Positions 23,645 to 35,100 of a stretch of 64,000 bases of DNA are shown one piece after another. A model generated the notes under the pieces. It was not told the DNA's origin. It made no database searches and saw only the letters and a list, made by a program, of their open reading frames with translations. Source of the stretch: Xanthobacter flavus (GTDB lineage: Bacteria > Pseudomonadota > Alphaproteobacteria > Rhizobiales > Xanthobacteraceae); contig NZ_JAGGML010000001.1 of NCBI RefSeq assembly GCF_017875275.1, positions 310,001 to 374,000 of the forward strand. Reading direction: 5' to 3'. Numbering within the stretch: position 1 is the stretch's first letter; each line of letters starts with the position of its first letter. Position numbers and translations under genes: made by a program.

Positions 23645-24603
23645 GCCGCAGCCCTCCGGTCGGTTACACTGGCATCCAGCTCCACGGTGTTCTCGCCCGG
23701 CAGATGCGACAGCAACCAGTCCGCCGCCTTGCTGGCCTGCGAGGCCGCACGGACAATGGCGCGGGAATCCTCGCGCATGACCTCCAGCCACGACCCGATG
23801 TAATCGGCATGGCGCACGGTCGGCACGATTCCGAGCGCGGCGCAGCTGAAGGCCGCGGTCTGTTCCGCAATCATTTCCTCGAAGGCGTATTTCTTCGAGC
23901 CGAAAGATCCGGTCAGATCGCGATTGCGACGGCTGTGATGGCCGCTGGCGTGACCCAGCTCGTGCAGGGCCGTCCGATGCCAGTTGATCGGCTCGAAATA
24001 GGCTTGCGGAGGCGGCACCTGCACATAGTCGAGGGACGGCATATAGAAGGCGCGATTGCCACCGATACGGAAGTCGATGCCGGTGGCCCGGATCAGCGCC
24101 TCGACCCGAGGTTCGATCGTGCCCGGCGGGGGTGGCGGCGCGACTGCCGTGATGTCATCGGGCAGGCCATCGCATTGTGCGGCATTGAAGACCGTGAACC
24201 GCTTCAGGAATGGAATGGCATGCGCATCCTCACCCGTCTCGCTGGCCCGGCGCTTTTCGTCCTCGGGGGTGAAGCGGTCGGCATAAACGACGGTGGTGCC
24301 GCGCTCGCCCTTGCGGACATTGCCGCCAAGCGAAAGCGCCTGGCGAAAGGTGAGCCACGCCTGACCGGGAAAACCATGCTGGATGACAGCGCCCCAGAGG
24401 ATGAGAATATTGATGCCTGAATAGGACCGGCCGGTTGAAGCATTTCTCGGCAGGCCCAGCGGGGCGCTATCGGGTGACGCCCCCCAGGGCTGGACCCAGG
24501 GCAGACGCCCTTGCTCCAGCTCGGCGATGATCTTGTTGGTGATGTCGTCGTAAAGGTTGCTGCGCGCGCCACCGTCTACGGGGTTGCGATTGTGTCTGGC
24601 CAT
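23641..24603 (-). CDS. ArdC-like antirestriction protein (zincin-type)
   Basis: 320 residues. An N-terminal ssDNA-binding domain (DITNKIIAELEQGRLPWVQPW; SYSGINILILWG; QALSLGGNVRKGERGTTVVY) is followed by a metallopeptidase-like domain with HELGHASGHHSRRNRD (HExxH, near residue 220) and AFEEMIAEQTAAF supplying the third ligand. ArdC proteins shield incoming single-stranded DNA from restriction. It has leader copy C and is coupled to the DUF2958 gene. The defence island starts 291 bp upstream. Confidence 0.85.
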   Translation of the reverse strand: MARHNRNPVDGGARSNLYDDITNKIIAELEQGRLPWVQPWGASPDSAPLGLPRNASTGRSYSGINILILWGAVIQHGFPGQAWLTFRQALSLGGNVRKGERGTTVVYADRFTPEDEKRRASETGEDAHAIPFLKRFTVFNAAQCDGLPDDITAVAPPPPPGTIEPRVEALIRATGIDFRIGGNRAFYMPSLDYVQVPPPQAYFEPINWHRTALHELGHASGHHSRRNRDLTGSFGSKKYAFEEMIAEQTAAFSCAALGIVPTVRHADYIGSWLEVMREDSRAIVRAASQASKAADWLLSHLPGENTVELDASVTDRRAAA

Positions 24604-24692
24604 CGGGATGATCTCCACGACGGGCGTCGGAAGCCTCTCTTCCAGCCCTCAACCCGTCACGGAAAACCCGTCCGCACTCTCACTCTGAAGGG
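24604..24692 (-). promoter_or_regulatory. Shared structured 5' leader, copy C
   Basis: TCAGAGTGAGAGTGCGG box, 5' arm TGACGGG (24,659-24,653), conserved loop GGAAGAGAGGCTTCC, 3' arm CCCGTCG (24,624-24,618), then TGGAG and the ATG 14 bases on. The arm change gives a U-G pair in RNA, so pairing is kept. Confidence 0.6.
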
Positions 24693-24894
24693 GGCGTTGC
24701 GGGGCCTCCCCGCTGATGGGGGGGGCGTCGGCAACGCTAGTGCCGACCAGGGGGAAAGCTTTCCCCCAAATGCTTCTGTATACTGGACAAAAAGAGCTTT
24801 GCTGGTTTCTTATGCAGGCTAACCCGACTCGTGCCGGTCGGAAGACGAATATTGCATGCCGCAATGATTATCTAAGTATTTACGAGGAATTTTC

Positions 24895-26709
24895 GTGGCC
24901 CGTTATAACCCAGATGCTGATCTTTCTCCCCTTTACGAGACGATGGATCGTCTTCGCACTGATTGCCTGATCGGCGATGGTTCCCTGCTTTCACCTGGAC
25001 GCTCACTCTGGACCGCTGAACACTTTGCGGAGTTGCAGCGTACCTACGTGCAGAACCTCGATGAGGGCGAAGGCAAGTTCTTCGAAAAGCTGAAAGTCCA
25101 GCTGTCTGACGCAACCGCTGAAGCGCACTGCCTGATGGCCGAGCTGATCTGGCTACTTTATGCCTTCCAGCGCCGCGATGTCTCTCCCCCGACCAAGGAT
25201 CGGAAAGTCCGCGAGGTTTGGTCCTGGTCGGGCCAGGATTTGCCGCAAGATGTGGCGGCTCTGACCGAACAGGTTCTTTACGGTGTCGGCCGGGCTGGCC
25301 AAGGATATAACAACAATAAATGGCGCGAGCTCGTTCTGTTGATTACCGCCATGCAGGATCTCAAATCCAGGCCTGTTGATGAACGTCGACGCCTGCTCGG
25401 GGACGGCGGCGCATTTGCCAGTTGGTTCGAGATACAGCTGAACGGCGAAAATCGGCAACTGCGTCATATCCTGCCCTTCCTGCTTTTTCCTGACAGCTTC
25501 GAGCGCATCAGCGCCGGCCAGCATAAACGGGATATTCTGGCTTGCTTCGGGGCCACAACCGCAGCCGATGTCGGTGCTATGAGCATAGCCAAGCTCGATG
25601 ACGCACTTCTGACTTTGCGCAAGAGCCTTGAAGCCAAGCATGGTTCACACGTCGATTTCTACGAAGGTGACTTCAGGCCCGTCTGGCAGAAGTCGAAAGA
25701 AAAGAAGGCGCACTCGACAGATAAACTGGATGAAGAAGCCGTCGTGCCAGCTCCATCCGGTTTTGAACTGAATACGATCTTCTATGGCCCTCCGGGTACG
25801 GGCAAGACGTTCAGCACCGCACAACGCGCCGTCGAGATATGTCTAGGCCAGGTGGCGTACGATCCGGGTGCAGTGCGCGCGTCCTATGAGCAACTGGTCA
25901 AGGACGGGCGCATCGGCTTCGTCACCTTCCACCAAAGCTATACCTACGAAGATTTCGTCGAGGGACTGCGACCCAAGCCGATGGCATCGGGCGCAGGCTT
26001 CACGCTCGAACCCGAAGCAGGTGTGCTGAAAGTGATGGCAGAGCGGGCTTCGAAGCAGGCCGGCAACCATGTCCTCATCATTGACGAGATCAATCGCGCC
26101 AACATCTCTAAGGTTCTGGGCGAACTCATCACGCTTCTTGAGGCGGACAAGAGACGGGGAGCGCCTGCGGCGATCACCGTCACACTTCCTTATTCCAAGA
26201 CCTCATTCTCTCTTCCGGCCAATCTGTACATCCTTGGCACGATGAACACGGCCGACAGATCCATCTCGCTGCTGGATACAGCACTGCGTCGGCGTTTCGT
26301 GTTTGAGGAACTGCCACCCGATTCCGCAGAACTCGCAGGCATCGAGCTCGATGATAGTGCGCTCGATCTTGCAGCAATTCTGGACAACCTCAATCTACGC
26401 CTTATCTATTTTCTGGGAGAGGATGCCCAGATCGGCCACGCCTGGTTTATGGGCGTCAAGACGAAAGCCGAACTCGATCGCGTCATGGCATTCAAGGTCA
26501 TCCCGCTGCTGCGTGAGTATTTCCATGACGACATTGAACGGGTTCGCATTGTTCTGGGCGGCGGCGACGGCTTCCTGAATCGAACCCCTATTCCGGTTCC
26601 CAAGGGGGCTGAGGGATTTGCTGAGGATCGGTATCGCTATTCCGATGTTTTTCGGGAAGAAGGCGCATACCCTGAAGCAGCTTACATGGCTCTTCTGGGA
26701 CAGGAATAA
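24895..26709 (+). CDS. mcrB: McrB-like AAA+ GTPase subunit of a type IV restriction system
   Basis: 604 residues, GTG start preceded by ACGAGGAA. The N-terminal ~270 residues are a target-recognition region of unknown specificity (WTAEHFAELQRTYV, WSWSGQDLPQDVAAL). The AAA+ motor has Walker A FYGPPGTGKTF (~298), the McrB GTPase region with VTFHQSYTYEDFVEGLRP, Walker B VLIIDEINRANISKVLGEL (~392) and GTMNTADRSISLLDTALRRRF. MNTADRS is the McrB signature. It drives cleavage of modified DNA with McrC, whose gene overlaps by one base. Confidence 0.88.
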   Translation: MARYNPDADLSPLYETMDRLRTDCLIGDGSLLSPGRSLWTAEHFAELQRTYVQNLDEGEGKFFEKLKVQLSDATAEAHCLMAELIWLLYAFQRRDVSPPTKDRKVREVWSWSGQDLPQDVAALTEQVLYGVGRAGQGYNNNKWRELVLLITAMQDLKSRPVDERRRLLGDGGAFASWFEIQLNGENRQLRHILPFLLFPDSFERISAGQHKRDILACFGATTAADVGAMSIAKLDDALLTLRKSLEAKHGSHVDFYEGDFRPVWQKSKEKKAHSTDKLDEEAVVPAPSGFELNTIFYGPPGTGKTFSTAQRAVEICLGQVAYDPGAVRASYEQLVKDGRIGFVTFHQSYTYEDFVEGLRPKPMASGAGFTLEPEAGVLKVMAERASKQAGNHVLIIDEINRANISKVLGELITLLEADKRRGAPAAITVTLPYSKTSFSLPANLYILGTMNTADRSISLLDTALRRRFVFEELPPDSAELAGIELDDSALDLAAILDNLNLRLIYFLGEDAQIGHAWFMGVKTKAELDRVMAFKVIPLLREYFHDDIERVRIVLGGGDGFLNRTPIPVPKGAEGFAEDRYRYSDVFREEGAYPEAAYMALLGQE

Positions 26710-27998
26710 TGCCCAAACAGAAAAGCCATTGCTCGCTGCCGGAATGGTCCTCTCTGCCCATTGGACCCGACGGCATCAGCGAAGGACAAGCCGAGCAACT
26801 GTATCTTGCCGCAATCACGGCTGCCCGCAGGCTTGGCGTGGCAGAGAACGGCGTGCTGGCGCGCGGTTTTCGGAAGCTGGAAACCAAGCAGGTTTGCGGC
26901 ATTATTTCCGTTCCAGGGATAAGTTTGGAAATCCTGCCCAAGCTCGCCGACGAGGACGGTGCATTGCGAGCGACCCTTGTGCGGATGATTGCGGTCGCCT
27001 TTGACATACCGCTTTCAGAAGGGCAGATCGCGCAGATGGGCGCACAGGACAGCGACCTTCTCGAAGCCTTTATCAATCTGTTTGTCAAACGCCTGGCAGA
27101 ACAAGCGAAATCCGGTCTGACGCGCGACTATGTGCCTGAAGAGGATATTCTGCCTAAGCTGCGAGGAGCGCTCGATGTGCGGCAGCAGATCGTTCGCCGC
27201 TCGGTTGATCCTTCCCGCCTGCATTGCCGGTTTGACGAGTTTTCCGAGAACACGCCGCTCAACCGGCTGTTCAAGGCCAGCCTGTTGCGCGTCATCCCCT
27301 TTGTGCGCTCCGAGCCTCTGCGTCGCCGGATCGCTAACCTGACAGAGCGCTTCATCGACATCCCCGCCAGCCCCGTCCCTCTGAGGGAGCGGATCGTCTG
27401 GAACCGGATGAATGAGCGCTTTCGTCAGGCGCATATGCTTGCGCGCATGTTGCTGGAAGCAGAGTGGCAAAACACGAGTTCCGGACACGGCACGGGCATT
27501 TCGTTGCTCTTTCCGATGAACCTGCTGTTTGAACGGTATGTTGCCCGCTGGCTGCAACGGGTTCTTCCGCCCGGATCAGTGTCGGTTCAGCGCCGACAGC
27601 ACACCCTGTTGCAGCATGGTGCCTACCCTCTGATCCCGGATATCGTCATTGACACGCCTGAAGGTCCACTGGTCATTGATACGAAATGGAAGGATCTCGG
27701 CGAACATTCAGGCTCCGCGCCAAATGTGAGCCAAGCCGATCTTTACCAACTCGCGTCCTATGGGGCGGTCTATAACGCAAGCCGCGTCATACTTCTTTAT
27801 CCTGGACGGAAGCGCACGCCGCCAACGACATGGCACTATACCGCCACAGACCGCAGGGTGGAAATTTGGCAAGTCGATTTGGCACAGGCAAGACAAAGAC
27901 AGGATTGGAAGATCATCACTTACGCCATGATCTATTTTAAGGAAGACAGTAATCCTCCCATGGCAGATATTCCGATGATGAGATCAGTTTTGCGATAA
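26709..27998 (+). CDS. mcrC: McrC-like nuclease subunit
   Basis: 429 residues. The N-terminal part docks on McrB; the C-terminal PD-(D/E)xK nuclease core is PDIVIDTPEGPLVIDTKWK (~307-325), with Asp, Asp and Lys in the expected places, then QADLYQLASYG. The start ATG overlaps the McrB stop (TAATG). Restriction targets are probably methylated or hydroxymethylated DNA; specificity cannot be read from sequence. Confidence 0.85.
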   Translation: MPKQKSHCSLPEWSSLPIGPDGISEGQAEQLYLAAITAARRLGVAENGVLARGFRKLETKQVCGIISVPGISLEILPKLADEDGALRATLVRMIAVAFDIPLSEGQIAQMGAQDSDLLEAFINLFVKRLAEQAKSGLTRDYVPEEDILPKLRGALDVRQQIVRRSVDPSRLHCRFDEFSENTPLNRLFKASLLRVIPFVRSEPLRRRIANLTERFIDIPASPVPLRERIVWNRMNERFRQAHMLARMLLEAEWQNTSSGHGTGISLLFPMNLLFERYVARWLQRVLPPGSVSVQRRQHTLLQHGAYPLIPDIVIDTPEGPLVIDTKWKDLGEHSGSAPNVSQADLYQLASYGAVYNASRVILLYPGRKRTPPTTWHYTATDRRVEIWQVDLAQARQRQDWKIITYAMIYFKEDSNPPMADIPMMRSVLR

Positions 27999-28175
27999 GC
28001 CTGCAGGCGGCACGAGCATTTTGACAGAAGTTGATAGACACTGACAATTCATCACTTCAGAAGAAGTTAGGGCTATGTAAACACACTATTTGCATCCACC
28101 CGCGTCGGGCTTTTGATGAAATATAAAAACAGCACCAACGATTATACGACGGCATTATATTTGGGGGCGTGAAAA

Positions 28176-30251
28176 TTGAAGCTACACAATGTGAAGATAG
28201 AAAACTTCCGATTGCTGCAGGATGTCGAGATTGGTTTCGAAGATAGAACCACGCTGATCGTGGGGCGAAACAATAGCGGTAAAACATCTATTGCAGAGCT
28301 TTTCCGCCGACTCCTCTCAGAAAAGACTCTCACCTTCCGTCTCGAAGATTTTTCTCTCGGCTGTCACGAGAAGTTCTGGAACGCTTTTGAGGCGTTCAGC
28401 GCCGGAGCGGAGGTTTCAGACGTACTGGATACACTTCCCGTCATTCGTATAATAATTGATGTTTCGTACGACGTTGACATGCCGGACCTTTGAGCATTGG
28501 GCGACTGCATCATCGACCTAAATCCAGATTGTACATATGCGCGTCTTGTCTTGACTTTTGGCCCTCGACCCGACGCAACTACATTTCTCTTCGCCGATCT
28601 CCCTGCATCAGAAGAAGATGCAGAGGTTGCCAGAAGTGCGCTTTTCCGTGCTCTGGGAGCGCGGGTTTCTGCCGCCTACATCTCGATTTTAGAAGCGATT
28701 GATCCTAACGATCCCACGAATAGGAAGCCTCTCGAAACGAAAGTGCTCACTTCTATAATACAAGGCGGCTTCATCAATGCGCAACGTGGATTGGGTGATG
28801 ACACGAAACGCGAACGAGATGTTCTTGGAAAAGTCGTAGAAATACTTTTTCAGTCGGCACTAAGCGATCCGATCGACCCTGAAAAACGGACTACCGCCGA
28901 GCAGTTGAAAATCGCTGTCGAAGACATTCAAAGCGATCTGCACAGCGACTTCAATGTCAAGCTTACATCGCTGCTGCCAACCTTCGAACTGTTCGGCTAC
29001 CCCGGACTGGCTGATCCAGGACTCATCACTGAGACGAGCTTTGACGTCGAGAGATTGCTAAGCGATCACACCAAGGTCCGTTATGTCGGGAAGAACGGGA
29101 TAACACTTCCAGAAACCTACAATGGTCTCGGCGTGCGTAATCTCGTCTTCATGCTGCTGCAACTCTTGCGCTTCTTTCGCGAGTATCAGGCAACACCGAC
29201 GGCGGCTGGAGTGCATCTAATATTCATCGAAGAGCCGGAAGCGCACCTTCATCCCCAGATGCAGGAGGTATTCATTCGGCAACTCGATCAGATCACGAAT
29301 GCTTTCGTCACTCAATTGAACGATAATCACCCTTGGCCCGTCCAGTTTGTCGTTACGACGCATTCGCCGCACATGGCTAACGAGGCCCGCTTTGAATCCA
29401 TGCGCTATTTCCTGTCGAAAGCGGACGAAAATGGCGTCCGGCGGACCATCATCAAAGATCTTCGCCGGGGCATGGGAGCTGCGCCCGAGCCTGATCGGGA
29501 GTTTCTACATCAGTATCTGACGCTCACCCGTTGCGATCTGTTCTTTGCCGATAAGGCCGTCCTGATCGAGGGAACGTCGGAACGCCTCCTCCTTCCGACA
29601 ATGATTCGAAAAACGGACAATGCGGCACCTGGAGCACCGCAGCTCGGCAGTCAATACCTCACCGTCATGGAAGTAGGCGGAGCCTATGCTCACCGCTTCT
29701 TCGATTTGCTGACGTTCCTCGAACTCCGCACATTGATAATTACGGACATAGATGCGGTTCGTCCCAATGCAAACAACAAGCGCGAGGCCGTACCTGTCGC
29801 CCAAGGGCAATTCACGAGCAACGGTTGTCTAAAGGCATTGTACGGTGCCGATATATCTCCGGCTGCCTTGCTCATCAAAACACCAGACGAGAAGATTACC
29901 AATGGCAGACGCATCGCGTACCAGATTCCAGAGCAGGATGGTGGAGCGTGCGGGCGGAGCTTCGAAGATGCGTTCATAATCGCGAACCCTGGCCTTTTCG
30001 CGCTTGGAGAGGAAGATGTTGCAACGGCGGCGTATGAACTCGCTGCGGAACAGAAAAAGTCCGCCTTTGCTCTGCAATACGCGATCACAAACACCGAGTG
30101 GAGTGTTCCCCGTTACATCTCTGAAGGTTTGAGATGGTTGGCACAGGGTAATCCGGCCCCTGTGCCTCCCCCGGGGGCCGTAGCGGTCGAAATTCTCGCC
30201 GAAGCTGCCGGGGTCGAGATCGCCCCGATCCAGGGAGGCGAACATGGCTGA
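28176..30251 (+). pseudogene. gajA: GajA-like OLD-family nuclease with an in-frame TGA
   Basis: TTG start. The first 105 codons carry the ABC-ATPase N-terminus (NFRLLQDVEIGFEDR, Walker A VGRNNSGKTSIAE) and stop at TGA 28,491-28,493. The same frame then stays open to 30,251 with LGDCIIDLNPD, signature and Walker B (IFIEEPEAHLHPQMQ), TTHSPHMA, and a Toprim domain (AVLIEGTSERLLLP, LIITDIDAV). OLD nucleases paired with a UvrD helicase are Gabija. The TGA probably replaces a Gly codon (GGA). A TTG at 28,497 could restart translation, but the result would lack Walker A. Confidence 0.78.
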
Positions 30252-32022
30252 GGGACAAGAAAGCCCCGCAGATGCCGCTGGTCGCATTGCTCTGGAACGC
30301 ATGTTCGCTTGCCTGGATGAAGGACGCAGCTTTCGTCTAGAGGCGGGCGCCGGAGCTGGGAAAACCTATTCTCTTGAGAGAGCACTTCGCAGATTGATTG
30401 AAAAGCAAGGCTCCGCGTTGCTGCGGCAGCGCCAACAGATCGGCTGCATCACCTACACCAACGTCGCCAAGGACGAGATCATTGCCAGAACGAACGCGCA
30501 CCCTGCGGTGAGACCCGAAACCGTGCACGGTTTTTGCTGGTCAATCCTTCAGGATTTTCAGCCTACGCTTCGTGAACTGGTTCCCGGGTTGCCGACATGG
30601 GAAGAGCGGCTTGCGGAAGCCGGCGGCGTCGGTCATCGTCGTATTCATTATGAACTTGGCTACCCCGGCGTGACAGACGATCAGGTTTCACTTCGCCATG
30701 AAGATGTATTGTCGCTGATGATTCAGGCGATGAGTCGCCCCAAGTTTCGTCGGGTTCTGACTTCACGATATCCCATTCTGCTTATCGACGAATATCAGGA
30801 CACGGATGCCGGATTCGTTGATGCGTTGAAAGCGTGGTTTCTTGATCGAGGTGAAGGCCCCTTGATCGGTCTTTTCGGGGACCACTGGCAGAAGATTTAC
30901 GGCGAGGGATGTGGGCTGGTGGAACACCAGGCACTGGAGGTTATAGACAAGCAAGCGAACTTCCGGTCCGTCGATGCGATTGTGCAGGTCCTCAACCGTA
31001 TGCGTCCAGACTTGCCGCAGATGGTTAGCGATCCCGCTGCACAGGGTGAGACCCGTGTATTTCATACAAATAACTGGCCGGGACAGCGACGAACCGGACA
31101 GGGAGGCGGCCACTGGAAAGATGATACCAGTCCCGAGGCAGCTCGTGCTTACTTTCAGCATGTGAAGGATCGGCTGGCAGCAGACGGCTGGGATCTATCG
31201 GTAGAGAAAACAAAAATACTGATGCTCAGCCACAGTATCCTTGCTCGGGAGCAAGGATACGAGAACATTCGGAGCATCTATGGCCAGTTCAACGATCCTT
31301 GGTTGAAGAAGGATGATCCTCACATCAAGTTTCTTGCGGACCAGCTTGAACCCGCCTGCGCTGCATTCGAGGCCAACCGGTATGGGGAAATGTTCGAGGC
31401 GTTCGGGTCGGGCATGCCGCGCATCCGTCGTCATGAAGACAAGATCGCCTGGACCAATGGTATGAACGTCCTCATTGCGTTGCGGCAGACCGGGACGATT
31501 GGCGAGATAATCGACTTCATCGCCGCCCAGCCGCACATGCGGCTGCCGGCCGCTGTGGAGCAACGCGAAGCGAAGCTCGCTGAGGTCGGAGATGAACCCG
31601 TAGAAGGGGAATCCCGCCGGATCACCCAGCTTAGAAAGCTACGGACGGTTCACTATACGGAATTGATAGCGTTGGATCGTTTCATCGACGGGCACACGCC
31701 ATTTGCTACGAAGCACGGCGTGAAGGGCGCGGAGTTCGAGAATGTTCTGGTGATCGTGGGACGTGGCTGGAACAAATACAACTTTGTACAGACCCTAGAG
31801 TGGATGGATGCAGCGCCTCCTGCTGACAAACAGGAGTTCTTCGAGAACAATCGGAATTTGTTCTATGTTGCATGTTCACGCCCCAAGGTGCGCCTAGCTT
31901 TGCTTTTTACTCAACTCGTGAGCCCCGCTGCGATGGTGAAAATCACTGATTTGTTTGGAGAAGATAATGTCGTCCCCTTGCCGCCGAATCCACAGGTCGC
32001 GGAAGTAGCAGGAGTGGACTGA
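30244..32022 (+). CDS. gajB: GajB-like UvrD/Rep-type helicase
   Basis: 592 residues. Superfamily 1 motifs in order: Walker A AGAGAGKTYSLERAL (~33-47), IGCITYTNVAKDEI (Ia), ILLIDEYQDTDAGFV (motif II, ~180), FGDHWQKIYG (III), ANFRS (IV), KGAEFENVLVI (V) and NLFYVACSRPKVRLALL (VI). It overlaps the gajA reading frame by 8 bases. In Gabija, GajB senses DNA ends or nucleotide depletion and activates GajA. The helicase is intact even though gajA has a stop. Confidence 0.83.
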   Translation: MAEGQESPADAAGRIALERMFACLDEGRSFRLEAGAGAGKTYSLERALRRLIEKQGSALLRQRQQIGCITYTNVAKDEIIARTNAHPAVRPETVHGFCWSILQDFQPTLRELVPGLPTWEERLAEAGGVGHRRIHYELGYPGVTDDQVSLRHEDVLSLMIQAMSRPKFRRVLTSRYPILLIDEYQDTDAGFVDALKAWFLDRGEGPLIGLFGDHWQKIYGEGCGLVEHQALEVIDKQANFRSVDAIVQVLNRMRPDLPQMVSDPAAQGETRVFHTNNWPGQRRTGQGGGHWKDDTSPEAARAYFQHVKDRLAADGWDLSVEKTKILMLSHSILAREQGYENIRSIYGQFNDPWLKKDDPHIKFLADQLEPACAAFEANRYGEMFEAFGSGMPRIRRHEDKIAWTNGMNVLIALRQTGTIGEIIDFIAAQPHMRLPAAVEQREAKLAEVGDEPVEGESRRITQLRKLRTVHYTELIALDRFIDGHTPFATKHGVKGAEFENVLVIVGRGWNKYNFVQTLEWMDAAPPADKQEFFENNRNLFYVACSRPKVRLALLFTQLVSPAAMVKITDLFGEDNVVPLPPNPQVAEVAGVD

Positions 32023-32105
32023 ACTGACGTCGACACGAAATACTTGAAATGATCTGGGAGATTCATGGGTAATCCTCCCTGTTTAACAAGTTGCAGAAGT
32101 AAAAT

Positions 32106-35100
32106 TCACGCAGGGATCGGAACTGCTTTCGCTAGGATAACATCTGCGGCAGACAGTCCATACAATGTGCTGACACGGTGTTCAATCTGCTCGCGTAATG
32201 CGGTCGCATTGCGCTCGTAAATCGTTTTTTGGCGGGGCGTTCGCGCCGCTAGCACGGCATCGTTGGCGTCGATCAACTGGCGAACCAGCGTTTCAATCTC
32301 GGTGCGCTGAATCGGAGTCGCCGGCGGAATCGGCAGATGCTCGATGAACTGCTTGCCGTGAGAATAGTAACCGCCCCGGAAGGGGCTTGTGTGCGTCCTG
32401 ACCATCGCTTCGCTCAGGGGATGATGCAGCACCGCCAGCAGGAAGAAATTGCTTTCCGGTGCGCCGTCCTGTGGGCGGATCAGGTAATACGGGCCGTTCC
32501 CGCCGCCAGTCATCATGATGTTGCTCTCGTCGTAAGCATATCGGGCTTCGAGCGAGAGAATGGGCAGGATGATCTTCGGGCTGTCGAACTTTGTCAGGCT
32601 TTGGGAGCGGCCAAATTGGTAGAATTGCCGATCGGCGGCGGTGCCGCCGACGACATTGCGGCGTTCCAGCTCGGCTTGTCGGGCCGTCAGATATGCGAAG
32701 CATACCGGAAAAAGCCGCGCCATGTCTGCCGGTTGGATCAACCGGGCCATGGTGCGAGTGCCGTTGTGGGCGATCTCATAAGGGAAGATCATCCATGCGT
32801 TCGCTTCGGCACGCGTGTAGGGGTGGAGCCTGGCATCATGCAGGCAGGGCCGGAGAATGCCGCGCTCGATCGGCCAATCCCGGCCGTCCCACCGCAGCGT
32901 CACTGTGTCGGCCGTCTCAGCCGCCGCGCGGAAAATATAGATCGGGTCGGCGCTGGTCTGGACGCCTACGAAGATTTCCGCCGCGTTCCCCAGCTCGCGG
33001 CCGCAGGCCGCCCGCACGCGCGCAAATAGCGCGCGCGTGTCGTCGTCCGCGAACTGCCAAGGATCATCCGTCAGCTCGACCGCCGGCAGCACATTCCTGG
33101 GGCCGGGCGTCCCGTAGCGCCACGGCTCCAGAGCGTCGACGCGCTCCACCGTCACATCCGCCTTGCCCTGCCGGTCGAGGATTAGCAGGCAGGTGTAATT
33201 AGCCGCCTGCCGCCCGAAGACCTGCTGCACGCCGAAATGCACGATTTCCTCAAGGACGTGACCGGCCGTCACCAGGCGGCGGAGCGCCCGCCCAGCATGA
33301 ATCGTCATGAACTTGTGCGGGATGATGAAGCCAAGCCGCCCATCCGGCCGGACAAGAGACAACGACCGCTCTATAAACAGCGCATACTTGTCGAAATTGT
33401 CCTGCCGCGCCGTCGTGTAGGGCGAGGCCGCGTTCTGGTAGAAAGCGGCCTCTTCCGGGGAATACGCCTGCATGTTTTGGATGCGGATATAGGGCGGGTT
33501 CCCTACGATCACGTCGAATCCGTCCCGTGCCGTTTCCACGGGGAACTCGTCGGCCCACGAGAACGGATTGACCTTCTCCAGCAGCCGGGCGGGCAGCGCT
33601 CCCCGCGCGGCCGTCCATTCCGCTTGACTGACGAGGCTGTTGCCCACCCGCAGCGTTCCTTCCAGCTCCGGCAGGGCCGGCGTGCCGGTGCGCTCGACGT
33701 AATCGCGCAAGCCGGCCGCGCCTTCGTCCTCGATCAGCTTCAGAAGGAGGCTGAATCGGGCCACCTCTACGGCATTTGCATCAATGTCCACGCCTCGGAC
33801 ATGGGCCAGCAGAATGCGGCGCTTTTCCTCGAAGGTGAGCCGCCACAGTCCTGCCCCGGCTTCGTAGATCGTCCGTCCGACATGCGCCGCGCGGTCGTTG
33901 GCCTGATACCAAGCCAGATAATGGTCGTTCAGGAACTCGAACACCGAGAGCAGGAAGATGCCGGAGCCGCAGCAAATGTCGGCAACCGTGAACACCGCGA
34001 GATCGGTCGGGGCCTTGCCGGCGAGGTGCGGGCCAAGCGTGCGCTGAACGATGGCATCAACGATATAACGGGGCGTCGGCACCACGCCGCCGCTTTCCCG
34101 GACTTCCGGCTTGCTGGTGATATCGACTGCGCCGGCAGCGTCGATCGTGATGATCTCGCCCAGGAACTGCTCGTAAATTTCACCAAGCACTTCGGTTTCG
34201 ACGACGGCGAAGGTGTATGGACTCTGCGGATAATATAACTCGTTAATGATCCCACTCAGCACATCATCGCTGATGCGGACGCCTAGCCGGGCGTCGTCGA
34301 GAAGCCGGAACAGGCCGGAATCATAGAAGGCATCCGCTCGCCGCAGCTCCGCCAGTAAGGCATTGAAACTGCCGTCGCCGGCGGCGAGGTCGCGTAGGGT
34401 TTCATAGCGTTCAATGTCGCGGTCTTCACAGATGCGCAGGAATACGATCCGCAAAAGAAAAAGCTGCACCGCATACGTAAGCTCTTCCGGCGAGAGGCCG
34501 GGCGTGTTGCGGTGAATGTCCTGCGCCAGCCGTTCGCGCCACGAACGCACTTGGCGGAGGAAGAAATCGTCGAACTGTTCCGCCCCATGGCGCGTCACAT
34601 CGACAGAGAAACGCCGGTCGAAATCACCCGAATAGATTGCCGCGCGGGAGAGCAGCGGCCACAGCTCGTCAAAGCGAGCCTCGAACTCGTCGTAGCGCAC
34701 CAGCAGAATGCGCGCGACATTCGCTTCGTCGGTCAGGTCGGGCTTGGGCTTACAGTCATAGACCGCAAGTTGATGGAAGTTGGTCAGCACCGCGATCGGC
34801 AGGCTGGCGGAATATCCGTAACGCCGCGTCTGAAACGCCGCGTCCCGGTTGCGGTCGATATGGATGCTCGGCTTTTTGGCTTCGACGAACAGCTTGCGTT
34901 GGCGAGCAAGGCGCAGTTCATAGTCCGGCTTCTTGGAGAGCCGCTCTTCGCCAACCTCAACCGTGGCCTCTTCAATTACTTCCCGCAGGCCAAGAGGCTG
35001 GCCAGCTGCATTGTGCACGTCCCATCCGAACGCCGCGAGTAATGGCGTGATGAAGTCGGTGCGGGCCTGCGTCTCGTTATAGACGGCGCGCAGATAGTCT

